DNA from: Rhodoferax sp.
GTDB lineage: Bacteria; Pseudomonadota; Gammaproteobacteria; Burkholderiales; Burkholderiaceae_C
Length of the DNA stretch: 33,674 nucleotides
Reading direction: 5' to 3'
Assembly (NCBI GenBank): GCA_016790475.1
Contig: JAEUOX010000135.1
Location: 1-33,674, forward strand
Position numbers and translations under genes: made by a program. The notes below the pieces were generated by a model that saw nothing but the letters and a program-made list of their open reading frames with translations, searched no databases and was not told where the DNA came from. Shown here one piece after another: positions 7,501-14,752 of this stretch. Positions within the stretch are counted from its first letter, which is position 1; each line of letters starts with the position of its first letter.

Positions 7501-7929
7501 ATGGCGGAGCAGGGCAGCCTGTCCTTCATGGGGGCCCAGCTCTATGGCTCGCTGGCGCGCATCGAGCCGGACCCGGCGCAGCGCCGCCACTACCTGGCGC
7601 TCGGAGAGCGTGCGCTGGAGGGCGCGGTCAGCCACAACTTCTTCATATTCTGCGAATGCGCGATCCATGCGTCGCTGCAGGCCCGCGATTGGGAGGAGGC
7701 GGAGCGCTACTGCGATCGGCTGGCCGGCTATTCGGCCAAGGAGCCGTTCCCCTGGGCCGACTTCATCATTGCCCGCGGCCGGGCACTGGCGCGGGTCGGG
7801 CGCGGCGAGACCGGAGAGGCCCTGCTGGCGACGGTCGAGAGCCTGCACCGGCAGGCGCAGACCTCCCACGGCGACCTGTACGAGCCGGCCCTGGCGCAGG
7901 CGCTGGAGCAGCTGCGCCAGGCCGGCTGA
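4552..7929 (+). CDS. SAM domain / class III nucleotidyl cyclase / AAA ATPase / TPR signalling protein
   Basis: The 1,125-residue protein begins with a SAM domain (about 14-73), then a class III cyclase homology domain (about 104-285), an NTPase with Walker A GDPGMGKS (324-331) and a Walker-B-like ILLAVEDIHWAD (about 451-460), and an alpha-helical TPR-like C-terminal half. The metal-binding Asp110 (FSDLTGYT) and Asp154 (VGDEVMALFG) and the catalytic Asn230 and Arg234 (VNTAARL) are present. The positions that select the purine base read Gln150 and Met223 instead of the usual Lys and Asp, so the nucleotide made is uncertain. The tandem ATG at 4552/4555 is preferred because residues before it are not SAM-like, though the ribosome site is weak. 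The protein is soluble with no membrane segment. It ends 13 bases before the convergent TerC gene. Confidence 0.88.
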   Translation: MMAPPSTPVDQSRAAALQAWLAGLGLEKYATAFASQDVGLDVLPDLTDADLRELGVVSLGDRKRLLKAAAQAPAAPGGPAEPGPAVPPSTSAGTLDDEGERRHATVMFSDLTGYTALNEAFDPEEVEALMAGIRQQAVQVIEGHGGRVNQFVGDEVMALFGIPLAHRDDPRRAVAAALELHRVVDSMAAEHAQRLGRRLALHTGVHTGLVIARRSDSRSGDFMLTGDTVNTAARLRGLAEPGEVVVSPQTWQQVADHFDAVAGQAVEVKGKERPLVPYRVLAQRDTPRAGNRPLVGRADEVARFTALARACADHAQGHLVLVRGDPGMGKSRLVAEFLHLAREMGFTCHATAVPDFGARTGHEALRRLAQSLLGLPPDADQASRGEALQALGRSLPEGAQHAAFLYDLLDVAAPADVLALLSAMEASELQEQSLEALRALVRSPRSGAPILLAVEDIHWADAWTLQQLAALAACTTRQPVLLLLSTRFAGDPISAEWRAPIRGLAFAAINLGPLATEDAVRLAAGASGIPSDRILSCVERAEGNPLFLEQLLLNAGNEDMTSLPGSVQALVQARMDRLQPTDKAALQAAAVWGPRVPLAAIRHLLADPDYDAQPLVDQFLLHPDDDALVFNHALVRDGAYASLLLSRRRQLHALAAEWVEPRDAALAGEHFERAEDPRATGAYLRAARDLAVQFQHAQAQALIDRAARLASAPEHQFPVRLARARLLLETGRAAESIDACRTALEVAQSGAQRALGLITMAGGMRILDRFAEGMELLKEAQPLAVEAGLTLERSRLHHLRGNLLFSFGRTTECLQEHEAALRLARAAGSSEAEAAALGGVGDACYAEGRVRTGYEMFNRCVMVARVQLFLRVEVAYLPMLGWCSLYLMDVPASLQASRRTIELAVRTGNRRGELMARVQLGMVDGWVCGHWREGRAEIERAMELARALGSLRFQANATYMLGLMAIRAGDHPVARGLLHQALKMAEQGSLSFMGAQLYGSLARIEPDPAQRRHYLALGERALEGAVSHNFFIFCECAIHASLQARDWEEAERYCDRLAGYSAKEPFPWADFIIARGRALARVGRGETGEALLATVESLHRQAQTSHGDLYEPALAQALEQLRQAG

Positions 7930-7938
7930 GGCGGCCTG
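7918..7938. terminator. Stem-loop at the convergent cyclase/TerC boundary
   Basis: CAGGCCG and CGGCCTG pair as a perfect 7-bp stem with a 7-base loop that contains the cyclase stop codon. It stands exactly between two convergent genes, so a bidirectional transcription block is plausible, but there is no T-tract on either side. Confidence 0.35.
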
Positions 7939-7942
7939 CGAC

Positions 7943-8689
7943 TCAGCGTGCCGCCAGTCGCTTGCGCCGCAGGCGCACGTAATGGTTCATCGTCTCGACC
8001 GCGACCGAGAAGGCCAGCGCGAAGTACACATAACCCTTCGGGATGTGCAGCCCGAAGCCGTCGGCGATCAGCAGCACGCCGATCAGCAGCAGGAAGGACA
8101 GCGCCAGCATCTTGACCGTGGGGTGGGCCGACACGAAGTTGGCCAGCGGGTTGGAAGCGATGATCATGATGATCATCGCGATCACGACCGCGGCCACCAT
8201 GACCCACAGCTTGTCGGCCATGCCGACGGCGGTGATCACCGAGTCCAGCGAGAAGATGATGTCGATCACGGCGATCTGCAGCACGATGGACTTGAAGGAT
8301 GCGCCGGCCACGCCCTCGGGCTGGTCGGCCTGTTCGCCGTCATGCTCGGTCATCTCGTGGATCTCGACCGTCGCCTTGTACAAAAGAAAAAGGCCGCCGC
8401 CGATCAGGATCAGGTCGCGCCAGGAGAAGCCCTTGTCACCGACCGTGAACACCGGTGCGGTCAGCCCGACGATCCAGGCCAGCGTGGCCAGCAGCATCAG
8501 GCGCGTGAGCAGCGCCAGGCCGAGGCCGACCTTGCGCCCCAGGGCGCGCTGGCTCTGCGGCAGCCGGCCGGTCAGGATCGCGATGAAGACCAGGTTGTCG
8601 ATGCCCAGCACGATCTCCAGCGCCGACAGCGTGACGAGCGAGAGCCAGATCTGCGGGTCCGTGATCCAGGCGAAGGTGAAAAATTCCAT
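7943..8689 (-). CDS. TerC family integral membrane protein (YgdQ-like)
   Basis: A 248-residue inner-membrane protein with about seven hydrophobic segments. The family hallmarks are intramembrane acidic motifs: EIVLGIDNLVF near the N-terminus and DIIFSLDSVITAVG in the middle. The overall spelling (MEFFTFAWITDP start, HPTVKMLALSFLLLIG, HIPKGYVYFA) is like E. coli YgdQ. TerC-type proteins are linked to metal export, especially manganese, and to metallation of exported proteins; that role is from the family. The ATG at 8689 matches the family start; a longer GTG/ATG reading upstream adds a non-family leader. The region upstream (8690-8813) showed no recognisable yybP-ykoY-type riboswitch. Confidence 0.88.
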   Translation of the reverse strand: MEFFTFAWITDPQIWLSLVTLSALEIVLGIDNLVFIAILTGRLPQSQRALGRKVGLGLALLTRLMLLATLAWIVGLTAPVFTVGDKGFSWRDLILIGGGLFLLYKATVEIHEMTEHDGEQADQPEGVAGASFKSIVLQIAVIDIIFSLDSVITAVGMADKLWVMVAAVVIAMIIMIIASNPLANFVSAHPTVKMLALSFLLLIGVLLIADGFGLHIPKGYVYFALAFSVAVETMNHYVRLRRKRLAAR

Positions 8690-8813
8690 CGGCGTGTGTC
8701 CGAAATGTGTAACCAAATATTGTTTCACCCGGGCCCGCGGCAGCGTCCCGGATGCATCCAATGCCACATGGTACGCGGGGCTTTGGGCGGGGCCGGGCGC
8801 CGACGGTTTGCGC

Positions 8814-9218
8814 TCAGGGGTCGACGGACGCGCTCCAGCGGTCGCCCCAGGCCTGGTCGATGGCGCGCCGGTCGTGCTTGCCGGGGCGCCCGTGGCGCAG
8901 GCTCAGCGCGGGCTCGGTGCCCATGCGCCGCAGTTCCGCGGCCTGTGCCCGGGCCTGCAGGCTGGCCTCGGTTTCCGCATACAGCAGCTGGGCGGCCGGG
9001 GCACCGCCGCGCACGTCACTGAGCACGAGCACCTGGACCTCGCGCAGGCTTTCCCGCTGGCGCATCCGGATCATGTCGCCCACGCGCACGTCGCGCGCCG
9101 GCTTGGCCGGCTGCGCGTTGACGTCGACGCGCCCCTTGTGGATGTCTTCCACCGCCAGCGAGCGGGTCTTGTAGAAGCGTGCGGCCCAGAGCCATTTGTC
9201 GAGACGGACTTTTTCCAT
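8814..9218 (-). CDS. hslR: S4-domain RNA-binding heat-shock protein Hsp15
   Basis: The 134 residues match Hsp15 in length and layout. The S4 RNA-binding domain fills the first 60 residues (VRLDKWLWAARFYKTRSLA, then KGRVDVNAQPAKPARDVRVGD), followed by a basic tail with GRPGKHDRRAI typical of HslR. Hsp15 binds free 50S ribosomal subunits that still carry a peptidyl-tRNA after abortive translation and helps to recycle them. The gene is divergent from the sigma-54 activator with 65 bases between starts. It is co-oriented with the TerC gene 124 bases downstream but not evidently in an operon with it. Confidence 0.88.
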   Translation of the reverse strand: MEKVRLDKWLWAARFYKTRSLAVEDIHKGRVDVNAQPAKPARDVRVGDMIRMRQRESLREVQVLVLSDVRGGAPAAQLLYAETEASLQARAQAAELRRMGTEPALSLRHGRPGKHDRRAIDQAWGDRWSASVDP

Positions 9219-9283
9219 GGTCGAAGTGCGACAGAGGTGCCCGATTGTGCCGTGCGCCGAGGTGTGCTTGGTAACATGGCCGG

Positions 9284-10831
9284 GTGACCACGCCCCGTCC
9301 TCCGCAGCCGCCCATGCCTGCCGGCGCCACCGGGGGCCTGCCGCAGGACGCGCAGGGCATCCTGGAGCTGGCCGCGCGCTCGATGTTCCAGCTGTTCTCG
9401 AACATCAGCCAGGGCATGTTCCTGGTGGATCGCACCGGCCGCATCGTCTGGGTCAACGAGGGCTACCAGCGGTTCTTGCCGGCGCTCGGCTTCTCGTCGG
9501 TGGACCAGTTCGTCGGGCACCTGGTCGAGGACGTGATCCCCAACACCCAGATGCGGCGCGTGCTGGAGACCGGCGAACCCTATCTGATCGATCTGCTGAC
9601 GAACCGGGCCGGCACCTTTGTCGTCAGCCGGATTCCGCTGCGCGACGAGGCGGATGCGGTGATCGGCGCGATCGGCATCGTGCTGTTCGACCACCCGGAG
9701 ACCACGCTGGCGCCGCTGATCAGCAAGTTTGCGCTGATGCAGCGCGACCTGGATGACGCCCGGCGCGAGCTGGCCACGCAGCGGCTGCGGCTCGGCAGCG
9801 CAGCCGGCACCGGGACGCGGCTGGCCAAGTACACCTTTGCCAGCTTCATCGGGACCAGTCCGGCCGCGGTCGAGGTGAAGCGGCAGGCCCGGCGCGCAGC
9901 GCAATCCGCCAGCCCGGTGCTGCTGCTGGGCGAGACCGGCACCGGCAAGGAGCTGCTCGCGCATGCGATCCATGCCGCCTCGCCACGCAGTGCCGGGCCG
10001 CTGGTCAGCGTCAACATCGCGGCGGTGCCGGACACGCTGCTGGAGGCGGAGTTCTTCGGCGTCGCGCCGGGCGCCTACACAGGTGCCGAGCGCAAGGGGC
10101 GCGACGGCAAGTTCAAGCTCGCGGATGGCGGCACGTTGTTCCTGGACGAAATTGGCGACATGCCGCTGGCACTGCAGGCCAAGCTGCTGCGTGCGCTGCA
10201 GGAGGGCGAGATCGAGCCGCTCGGCTCGAACCGGGTCGTGCCCTTCGATGCACGCGTCATCGCGGCAACCTCGCGGGACCTGGCGGCCAGCGTGCGGGAA
10301 GGGCGCTTTCGCGAGGATCTGTATTACCGGCTCAGCGTGCTGCCGATCCGGGTCCCGCCGCTGCGCGAGCGGCGCGCCGACATCCCGGCGCTGATAGAGG
10401 CGCTCGGCGACGATGCGGCACTGCGCAATGGCACGGCGCTGCCGGAGTTCGACCCGGATGCCGTCGCGCTGCTGGGCGCCCAGACCTGGCGCGGCAACAT
10501 CCGCGAACTGCGCAATGTGCTGGAGCAGACGGCGCTGCGCAGCGATGCCCGGCGGATCGACGCGGCCGCGCTGGCCGCGGTGCTGCGGGATGCGGGCATC
10601 GAGTCCATTGCCCCGGCGCCGGTGCGGCCGCAGGCGCCGGCGGCCGCGGAGCAGCCGGCAGCGCTGCTGCGCCCGCTGGCGGAGCAACTGGCGGAAGTGG
10701 AGCAGCAGGCCCTGAGCGCGGCGCTGGCCGCAACAGGTGGCAACAAGCTGGCCGCGGCGCGTCTTCTGGGCATCGCGCGGGCCACCTTGTACAGCCGCCT
10801 GGATCCGTCCAAGAGTCAGACAACTGCCTGA
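9284..10831 (+). CDS. Sigma-54-dependent transcriptional activator (PAS / AAA+ / Fis-type HTH)
   Basis: A 515-residue bacterial enhancer-binding protein. Residues about 30-130 form a PAS-type sensor (MFLVDRTGRIVWVNEGYQRF). The AAA+ domain (about 185-410) has Walker A GETGTGKE (216-223), the sigma-54 contact loop spelled GAYTGA (263-268) and Walker B GTLFLDEIGD. The C-terminus carries a Fis-type helix-turn-helix (GNKLAAARLLGIARATLYSRL). No receiver domain is present, so it probably senses a ligand through PAS. The GTG at 9284 is taken as the start; the in-frame ATG at 9314 is equally possible because neither has a strong ribosome site. The -24/-12 promoter directly downstream marks the ABC operon as its likely target. 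Confidence 0.92.
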   Translation: MTTPRPPQPPMPAGATGGLPQDAQGILELAARSMFQLFSNISQGMFLVDRTGRIVWVNEGYQRFLPALGFSSVDQFVGHLVEDVIPNTQMRRVLETGEPYLIDLLTNRAGTFVVSRIPLRDEADAVIGAIGIVLFDHPETTLAPLISKFALMQRDLDDARRELATQRLRLGSAAGTGTRLAKYTFASFIGTSPAAVEVKRQARRAAQSASPVLLLGETGTGKELLAHAIHAASPRSAGPLVSVNIAAVPDTLLEAEFFGVAPGAYTGAERKGRDGKFKLADGGTLFLDEIGDMPLALQAKLLRALQEGEIEPLGSNRVVPFDARVIAATSRDLAASVREGRFREDLYYRLSVLPIRVPPLRERRADIPALIEALGDDAALRNGTALPEFDPDAVALLGAQTWRGNIRELRNVLEQTALRSDARRIDAAALAAVLRDAGIESIAPAPVRPQAPAAAEQPAALLRPLAEQLAEVEQQALSAALAATGGNKLAAARLLGIARATLYSRLDPSKSQTTA

Positions 10832-10855
10832 TATTCAGTCAATTCAGTTGTCTGA
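10816..10855. promoter_or_regulatory. Candidate enhancer (UAS) for the sigma-54 activator
   Basis: TCAGACAACTG (10816-10826) and CAGTTGTCTGA (10845-10855) are a perfect 11-bp inverted repeat separated by 18 bases that include a small CTGA/TCAG dyad. The repeat starts over the last codons of the activator gene and lies roughly 90-125 bases upstream of the predicted start of transcription, the usual range for Fis-type activators. Alternative: a long-loop hairpin ending the activator transcript. Confidence 0.55.
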
Positions 10856-10916
10856 TTTGCAGGCAATTCTTCGCGAACTTGCGAACGCATGCCAGTGAAA
10901 TCAAAGACTTGCGTGC

Positions 10917-10932
10917 AGGCATGGTCCCTGCG
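10917..10932 (+). promoter_or_regulatory. Sigma-54 (-24/-12) promoter of the ABC operon
   Basis: The element AGGCATGGTCCCTGCG has the invariant GG (10918-10919) and GC (10930-10931) exactly ten bases apart, with the flanking CA, G and T bases of the consensus. Transcription would start near 10943, about 30 bases before the binding-protein ATG. The gene for a sigma-54 activator lies immediately upstream, which supports function. Confidence 0.72.
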
Positions 10933-10972
10933 TCATGGGGCGGTCCTCATTCCTAGCATTCAGGAGACTTCC

Positions 10973-12169
10973 ATGCACCGTCGCACACTCATCGCCCTGG
11001 CCGCGCTGGCCGCCACCACGCTGGGAGCCGTTGGCGCCCATGCCCAGTCCAAGGAGGTCCGCATCGCGCTGATCGCGAGCAAGACCGGGCCGCTGGAGGC
11101 CTACGCCAAGCAGACGATCACCGGCTTCCAGATGGGCCTGGACTATGCGACCGGCGGCACGATGCAGGTGGCAGGCAAGAAGATCGTCGTGATCGAGAAG
11201 GACGACCAGTTCAAGCCGGACGTGGCCAAGAGCCTGCTGGCCGCGGCCTACGCCGACGAGAAGGTCGATCTGGCCGTCGGCACGACCGGTTCGCCGTCGG
11301 CACTGGCGATGCTGCCGGTGGCCGAGGAATACAAGAAGATCCTGATCGTCGAGCCGGCCGTGGCGGACTCGATCACCGGCGACAAGTGGAACAAGTACAT
11401 CTTCCGGACCGGGCGCAACAGCTCCCAGGACGCGGCCTCCAACGCGGTCGCGCTGGACTCCCCGGACAACGTGATCGCCGTGCTGGCCAACGACAACGCC
11501 TTCGGGCGCGACGGCGTCAAGGCGATGAAGGAGTTCACGAAGAAGGCCAAGATCGTTCATGAGGAGTACCTGCCGGTGGGCACGACGGACTTCACGGCCG
11601 GCCTGCAGCGCGTCATCGACAAGCTGAAGGACCAGCCCGGCAAGAAGTACATCTCGGTGGCCTGGTCGGGCGCGCCGACGCCGTTCCCGAAGATCGCCGA
11701 TCTGGACCTGGACAAGCGCTTCGGCATCAAGCTGGCGACCGGCGGCAACATCCTGCCGGCCATGGTGGCCTACAAGCAGTTCCCGGGCATGGAGGGCGCG
11801 CTGTACTACTACTTCGGCATCCCGAAGAATGCGGCCAATGATGCGCTGGTGGCCCAGCACTACAAGCAGTTCAAGACGCCGCCGGACTTCTTCACGGCCG
11901 GTGGCTTCAGTGCCGCGATGGCGGTGGTGACCGCGCTGAAGAAGTCCAACGGGGACACCAGCGCGAACAAGTTGATCGGTGTGATGGAAGGCATGAGCTT
12001 CGAGACGCCGAAGGGCACGATGACCTTCCGCAAGGAAGACCACCAGGCGATGCAGAGCATGTACCACTTCCGGATCAAGGCCGACCCGGCCTTCGCCTGG
12101 GGCGTGCCGGAGCTCGTGCGCGAGATCAAGGCCGAAGAGATGGCCATCCCGATCCGCAACAAGCGCTGA
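10973..12169 (+). CDS. Periplasmic substrate-binding protein of a LIV-type ABC transporter
   Basis: This 398-residue protein has a Sec signal peptide (MHRRTLIALAALAATTLGAVGAHA, likely cleavage after residue 24) and a mature type I periplasmic binding fold that begins KEVRIALIASKTGPLEAY and includes an AVGTTGSPSALAMLPVAEEYKK segment. It binds a small solute in the periplasm and hands it to the permeases encoded downstream. The ATG is fixed by AGGAGA five bases upstream. It is the first gene behind the -24/-12 promoter. Related binding proteins carry amino acids, amides or aromatic acids; the nearby acyl-CoA ligase favours an organic acid, which is inference. Confidence 0.9.
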   Translation: MHRRTLIALAALAATTLGAVGAHAQSKEVRIALIASKTGPLEAYAKQTITGFQMGLDYATGGTMQVAGKKIVVIEKDDQFKPDVAKSLLAAAYADEKVDLAVGTTGSPSALAMLPVAEEYKKILIVEPAVADSITGDKWNKYIFRTGRNSSQDAASNAVALDSPDNVIAVLANDNAFGRDGVKAMKEFTKKAKIVHEEYLPVGTTDFTAGLQRVIDKLKDQPGKKYISVAWSGAPTPFPKIADLDLDKRFGIKLATGGNILPAMVAYKQFPGMEGALYYYFGIPKNAANDALVAQHYKQFKTPPDFFTAGGFSAAMAVVTALKKSNGDTSANKLIGVMEGMSFETPKGTMTFRKEDHQAMQSMYHFRIKADPAFAWGVPELVREIKAEEMAIPIRNKR

Positions 12170-12199
12170 GCCGGCCGACGACAACGACGCAGCTTCTGC

Positions 12200-12222
12200 C
12201 GCGCGCCGTGAACCGGCGCGCG
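12200..12222 (+). other. Intercistronic GC stem-loop between binding protein and ATPase genes
   Basis: CGCGCGCCG and CGGCGCGCG pair as a perfect 9-bp stem with a 5-base TGAAC loop, nine bases before the ATPase start. There is no T-tract. Such hairpins after binding-protein genes commonly protect the upstream mRNA and lower expression of the membrane components. Confidence 0.5.
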
Positions 12223-12230
12223 CGACACGC

Positions 12231-13028
12231 ATGCTTGAAACCCGGGATCTGACCATCCGCTTCGGTGGCCACGTGGCTGTGAATGCCGTGTCCTGCGCGT
12301 TTGCGCCGGGCACGCTGACCGCCATCGTGGGCCCGAACGGCGCCGGCAAGACCACCTATTTCAACCTGATCTCGGGCCAGTTGCCGGCCAGCGCCGGCAC
12401 CGTGGCATTGAATGGCCGGGACCTCTCCGGCCTGGGTGTATCGGCCCGCACGCGCGCCGGGCTGGGCCGCGCCTTCCAGCTGACCAACCTGTTCCCGAAC
12501 CTCAGCGTGCTGGAGAACGTGCGCCTGGCGGTGCAGGCCACGCGCGCCGGTCCGCACCGGCGCGGGCTGAACCTCTGGAGCATCTGGAGCGACCACGCCG
12601 CGCTGACCCGGCGCGCCGACGAGATCCTGGAGGCGGTGGCCATGCGCGACAAGGAGCACGCCACGGTGGCCAGCCTGCCGCATGGCGACCAGCGCAAGCT
12701 GGAGGTCGCGCTGCTGATGGCGCTGGAACCGCAGGTCTTCATGTTCGACGAGCCCACGGCCGGCATGAGCCACGACGAGGCGCCGGTGATCCTGAACCTG
12801 ATCCGCGCGCTCAAGCAGGACCGCTCCAAGACCATCCTGCTGGTGGAGCACAAGATGGACGTGGTGCGGGAGCTGGCGGACCGCATCATCGTGCTGCACA
12901 ACGGCACGCTGGTGGCCGACGGCGATCCGGCCGAGGTGATCGCCTCCAAGGTGGTCCAGGAGGCCTATCTCGGCGTGTCGAGTGCAGATCCGGGTTCCGA
13001 CCCCGCACCGAAAGGGCCCCCGCCGTGA
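12231..13028 (+). CDS. LivG-type ABC transporter ATP-binding protein
   Basis: A 265-residue ATPase with Walker A GPNGAGKT (about residues 34-41), a signature region spelled LPHGDQRKLE, as is common in the LivG branch, Walker B VFMFDEPTAGM and the switch His in LLVEHKMD. It couples ATP hydrolysis to solute import at the cytoplasmic face of the LivH/LivM-type channel encoded downstream. A proline-rich C-terminal tail of about 15 residues (PGSDPAPKGPPP) is unusual and unlike the rest. Its stop overlaps the next start by four bases (GTGA), so the two ATPases are translationally coupled. Confidence 0.93.
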   Translation: MLETRDLTIRFGGHVAVNAVSCAFAPGTLTAIVGPNGAGKTTYFNLISGQLPASAGTVALNGRDLSGLGVSARTRAGLGRAFQLTNLFPNLSVLENVRLAVQATRAGPHRRGLNLWSIWSDHAALTRRADEILEAVAMRDKEHATVASLPHGDQRKLEVALLMALEPQVFMFDEPTAGMSHDEAPVILNLIRALKQDRSKTILLVEHKMDVVRELADRIIVLHNGTLVADGDPAEVIASKVVQEAYLGVSSADPGSDPAPKGPPP

Positions 13029-13750
13029 GCGAGACGTTGCTGGAGCTGCGCGGCGTGCACACGCACATCGGTGCATACCACATCCTGCACGGCGTGGACC
13101 TGCGCGTGCCGCGGGGCGACGTCACGCTGCTGCTGGGGCGCAACGGCGCCGGCAAGACCACGACGCTGCGAACGATCATGGGACTGTGGCCGGCCTCGCG
13201 GGGCAGCCTGCATTTCCGCGGCCGCGACATCACGCGGCTGCATACGCCGCAGATCGCCGGGCTGAACATTGCGTACGTGCCGGAAACCATGGGCATCTTC
13301 GCGGACCTTACGGTCCAGGAGAACATGCTGCTGGCCGCCCGTGCCGCGCCACGCGCCGACCGGATGGATGCCGCCCGGCTGCGCTGGATCTTCGGCCTGT
13401 TCCCGGCGGTCGAGAAGTTCTGGCACCACCCGGCCGGCAAGCTCTCCGGCGGCCAGAAGCAGATGCTGGCGGTGGCGCGCGCCATCGTCGAGCCGCGCGA
13501 GCTGCTGATCGTCGACGAGCCCAGCAAGGGCCTGGCGCCCAGCATCGTGAACAACATGATCGATGCCTTCTCCCAGCTCAAGGCCACCGGCGTCAGCATT
13601 CTGCTGGTGGAGCAGAACATGCGCTTCGCGCAGCGCCTCGGCGACACCGTGGCGGTGATGGACAACGGACAGGTCGTGCACAGCGGCGCCATGCAGGCGC
13701 TGGCCGAGGACGCGGCACTGCAGCGCAAGCTGCTGGGATTGGCGCTATGA
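13025..13750 (+). CDS. LivF-type ABC transporter ATP-binding protein
   Basis: The 241-residue partner ATPase starts with GTG inside the GTGA overlap. It shows Walker A GRNGAGKTTT, signature LSGGQKQM, Walker B LLIVDEPSKGLAPSI and switch region LLVEQNMRFA, the standard LivF spelling. It pairs with the LivG-type subunit as a heterodimer. The stop overlaps the permease start by four bases (ATGA), continuing a tightly coupled operon. Confidence 0.93.
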   Translation: MSETLLELRGVHTHIGAYHILHGVDLRVPRGDVTLLLGRNGAGKTTTLRTIMGLWPASRGSLHFRGRDITRLHTPQIAGLNIAYVPETMGIFADLTVQENMLLAARAAPRADRMDAARLRWIFGLFPAVEKFWHHPAGKLSGGQKQMLAVARAIVEPRELLIVDEPSKGLAPSIVNNMIDAFSQLKATGVSILLVEQNMRFAQRLGDTVAVMDNGQVVHSGAMQALAEDAALQRKLLGLAL

Positions 13751-14736
13751 CACTGCAGGCCCGTGGTTTCGACTGGATCCCGCTGGCGCTGGTGCCGGGG
13801 TTGGCCATCGTGATGCTGCCGCTGGTCGGCTCGACGTCGAGCTGGCTGACGCTGACGATCGCCGGCCTGGCGATGGGGCTGATCATCTTCGTGATCGCGT
13901 CCGGGCTGACGCTGGTGTTTGGCCTGATGGACGTGCTGAACTTCGGCCACGGGCTGTTCATCGCGCTGGGCGCCTTCGTCGCCACCAGCGTGCTGGCCAC
14001 GATGGGCGACTGGACCGGCTCCGCCTCGCTGTGGCTGAACCTGCTGGCGGTGCTGCCGGCGATGCTGGTGGCGATGGCGGTGGCCGGCGCGGTCGGCCTG
14101 GCGTTCGAGCGCTACATCGTGCGCCCGGTCTACGGGCAGCATCTGAAGCAGATCCTGATCACGATGGGCGGCATGATCATCGGCGAGGAACTGATCAAGG
14201 TGATCTGGGGTCCGCAGCAGATCGCGCTGCCCTTGCCCGAGGCGCTGCGCGGCTCGGTGCTGCTGGGCGACGCGGCGATCGAGAAGTACCGCCTGCTGGT
14301 CATGGTGGTCGGCCTGCTCGTGTTCGGCGCGCTGGCCTGGACGCTGAACCGCACCAAGGCCGGGCTGCTGATCCGGGCCGGCGTGCAGGACCGCGAGATG
14401 GTCGAGGCGTTGGGCTACCGGATCCGCCGCGTGTTCGTCGCGGTGTTCGCGGTCGGCAGCGCGCTGGCCGGCCTGGGCGGCGTGATGTGGGGGCTGTACC
14501 AGCAGATGGTGCTGCCGCAGATGGGCGCGCAGGTCAATGTGCTGATCTTCATCGTGATCATCATCGGCGGGCTGGGTTCCACCACCGGCGCGCTGGTCGG
14601 CGCGCTGCTGGTCGGCCTGATGGCGAACTACACCGGCTTCCTGGCACCCAAGGTGGCGCTGTTCTCGAACATCGCGCTGATGGCCGCCATCCTGCTGTGG
14701 CGGCCGCAGGGTGTCTATCCGGTGTCCAGCCGCTGA
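13747..14736 (+). CDS. LivH-type ABC transporter permease
   Basis: A 329-residue inner-membrane permease with about eight hydrophobic segments. The typical LivH signature GLTLVFGLMDVLNFGHG is near residue 60, and the late conserved IIGGLGSTTGALVGALLVG region is present. With the LivM-type subunit it forms the channel for the solute delivered by the operon's binding protein. The ATG lies in an ATGA overlap with the upstream ATPase. Nothing appears truncated. Confidence 0.93.
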   Translation: MTLQARGFDWIPLALVPGLAIVMLPLVGSTSSWLTLTIAGLAMGLIIFVIASGLTLVFGLMDVLNFGHGLFIALGAFVATSVLATMGDWTGSASLWLNLLAVLPAMLVAMAVAGAVGLAFERYIVRPVYGQHLKQILITMGGMIIGEELIKVIWGPQQIALPLPEALRGSVLLGDAAIEKYRLLVMVVGLLVFGALAWTLNRTKAGLLIRAGVQDREMVEALGYRIRRVFVAVFAVGSALAGLGGVMWGLYQQMVLPQMGAQVNVLIFIVIIIGGLGSTTGALVGALLVGLMANYTGFLAPKVALFSNIALMAAILLWRPQGVYPVSSR

Positions 14737-14752
14737 GCCTCCAGGTCCGCCC

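Noticed and set aside
4093..7869. A 1,258-codon open frame antisense to the cyclase gene
   Set aside because: It is a GC-rich shadow frame: Arg/Gln/His/Pro-rich, without domains or a ribosome site. The plus-strand frame has clear SAM, cyclase and ATPase motifs.
8690..8813. Possible manganese riboswitch (yybP-ykoY) before the TerC gene
   Set aside because: The conserved internal-loop sequences and paired arms of that riboswitch could not be found on the minus strand.
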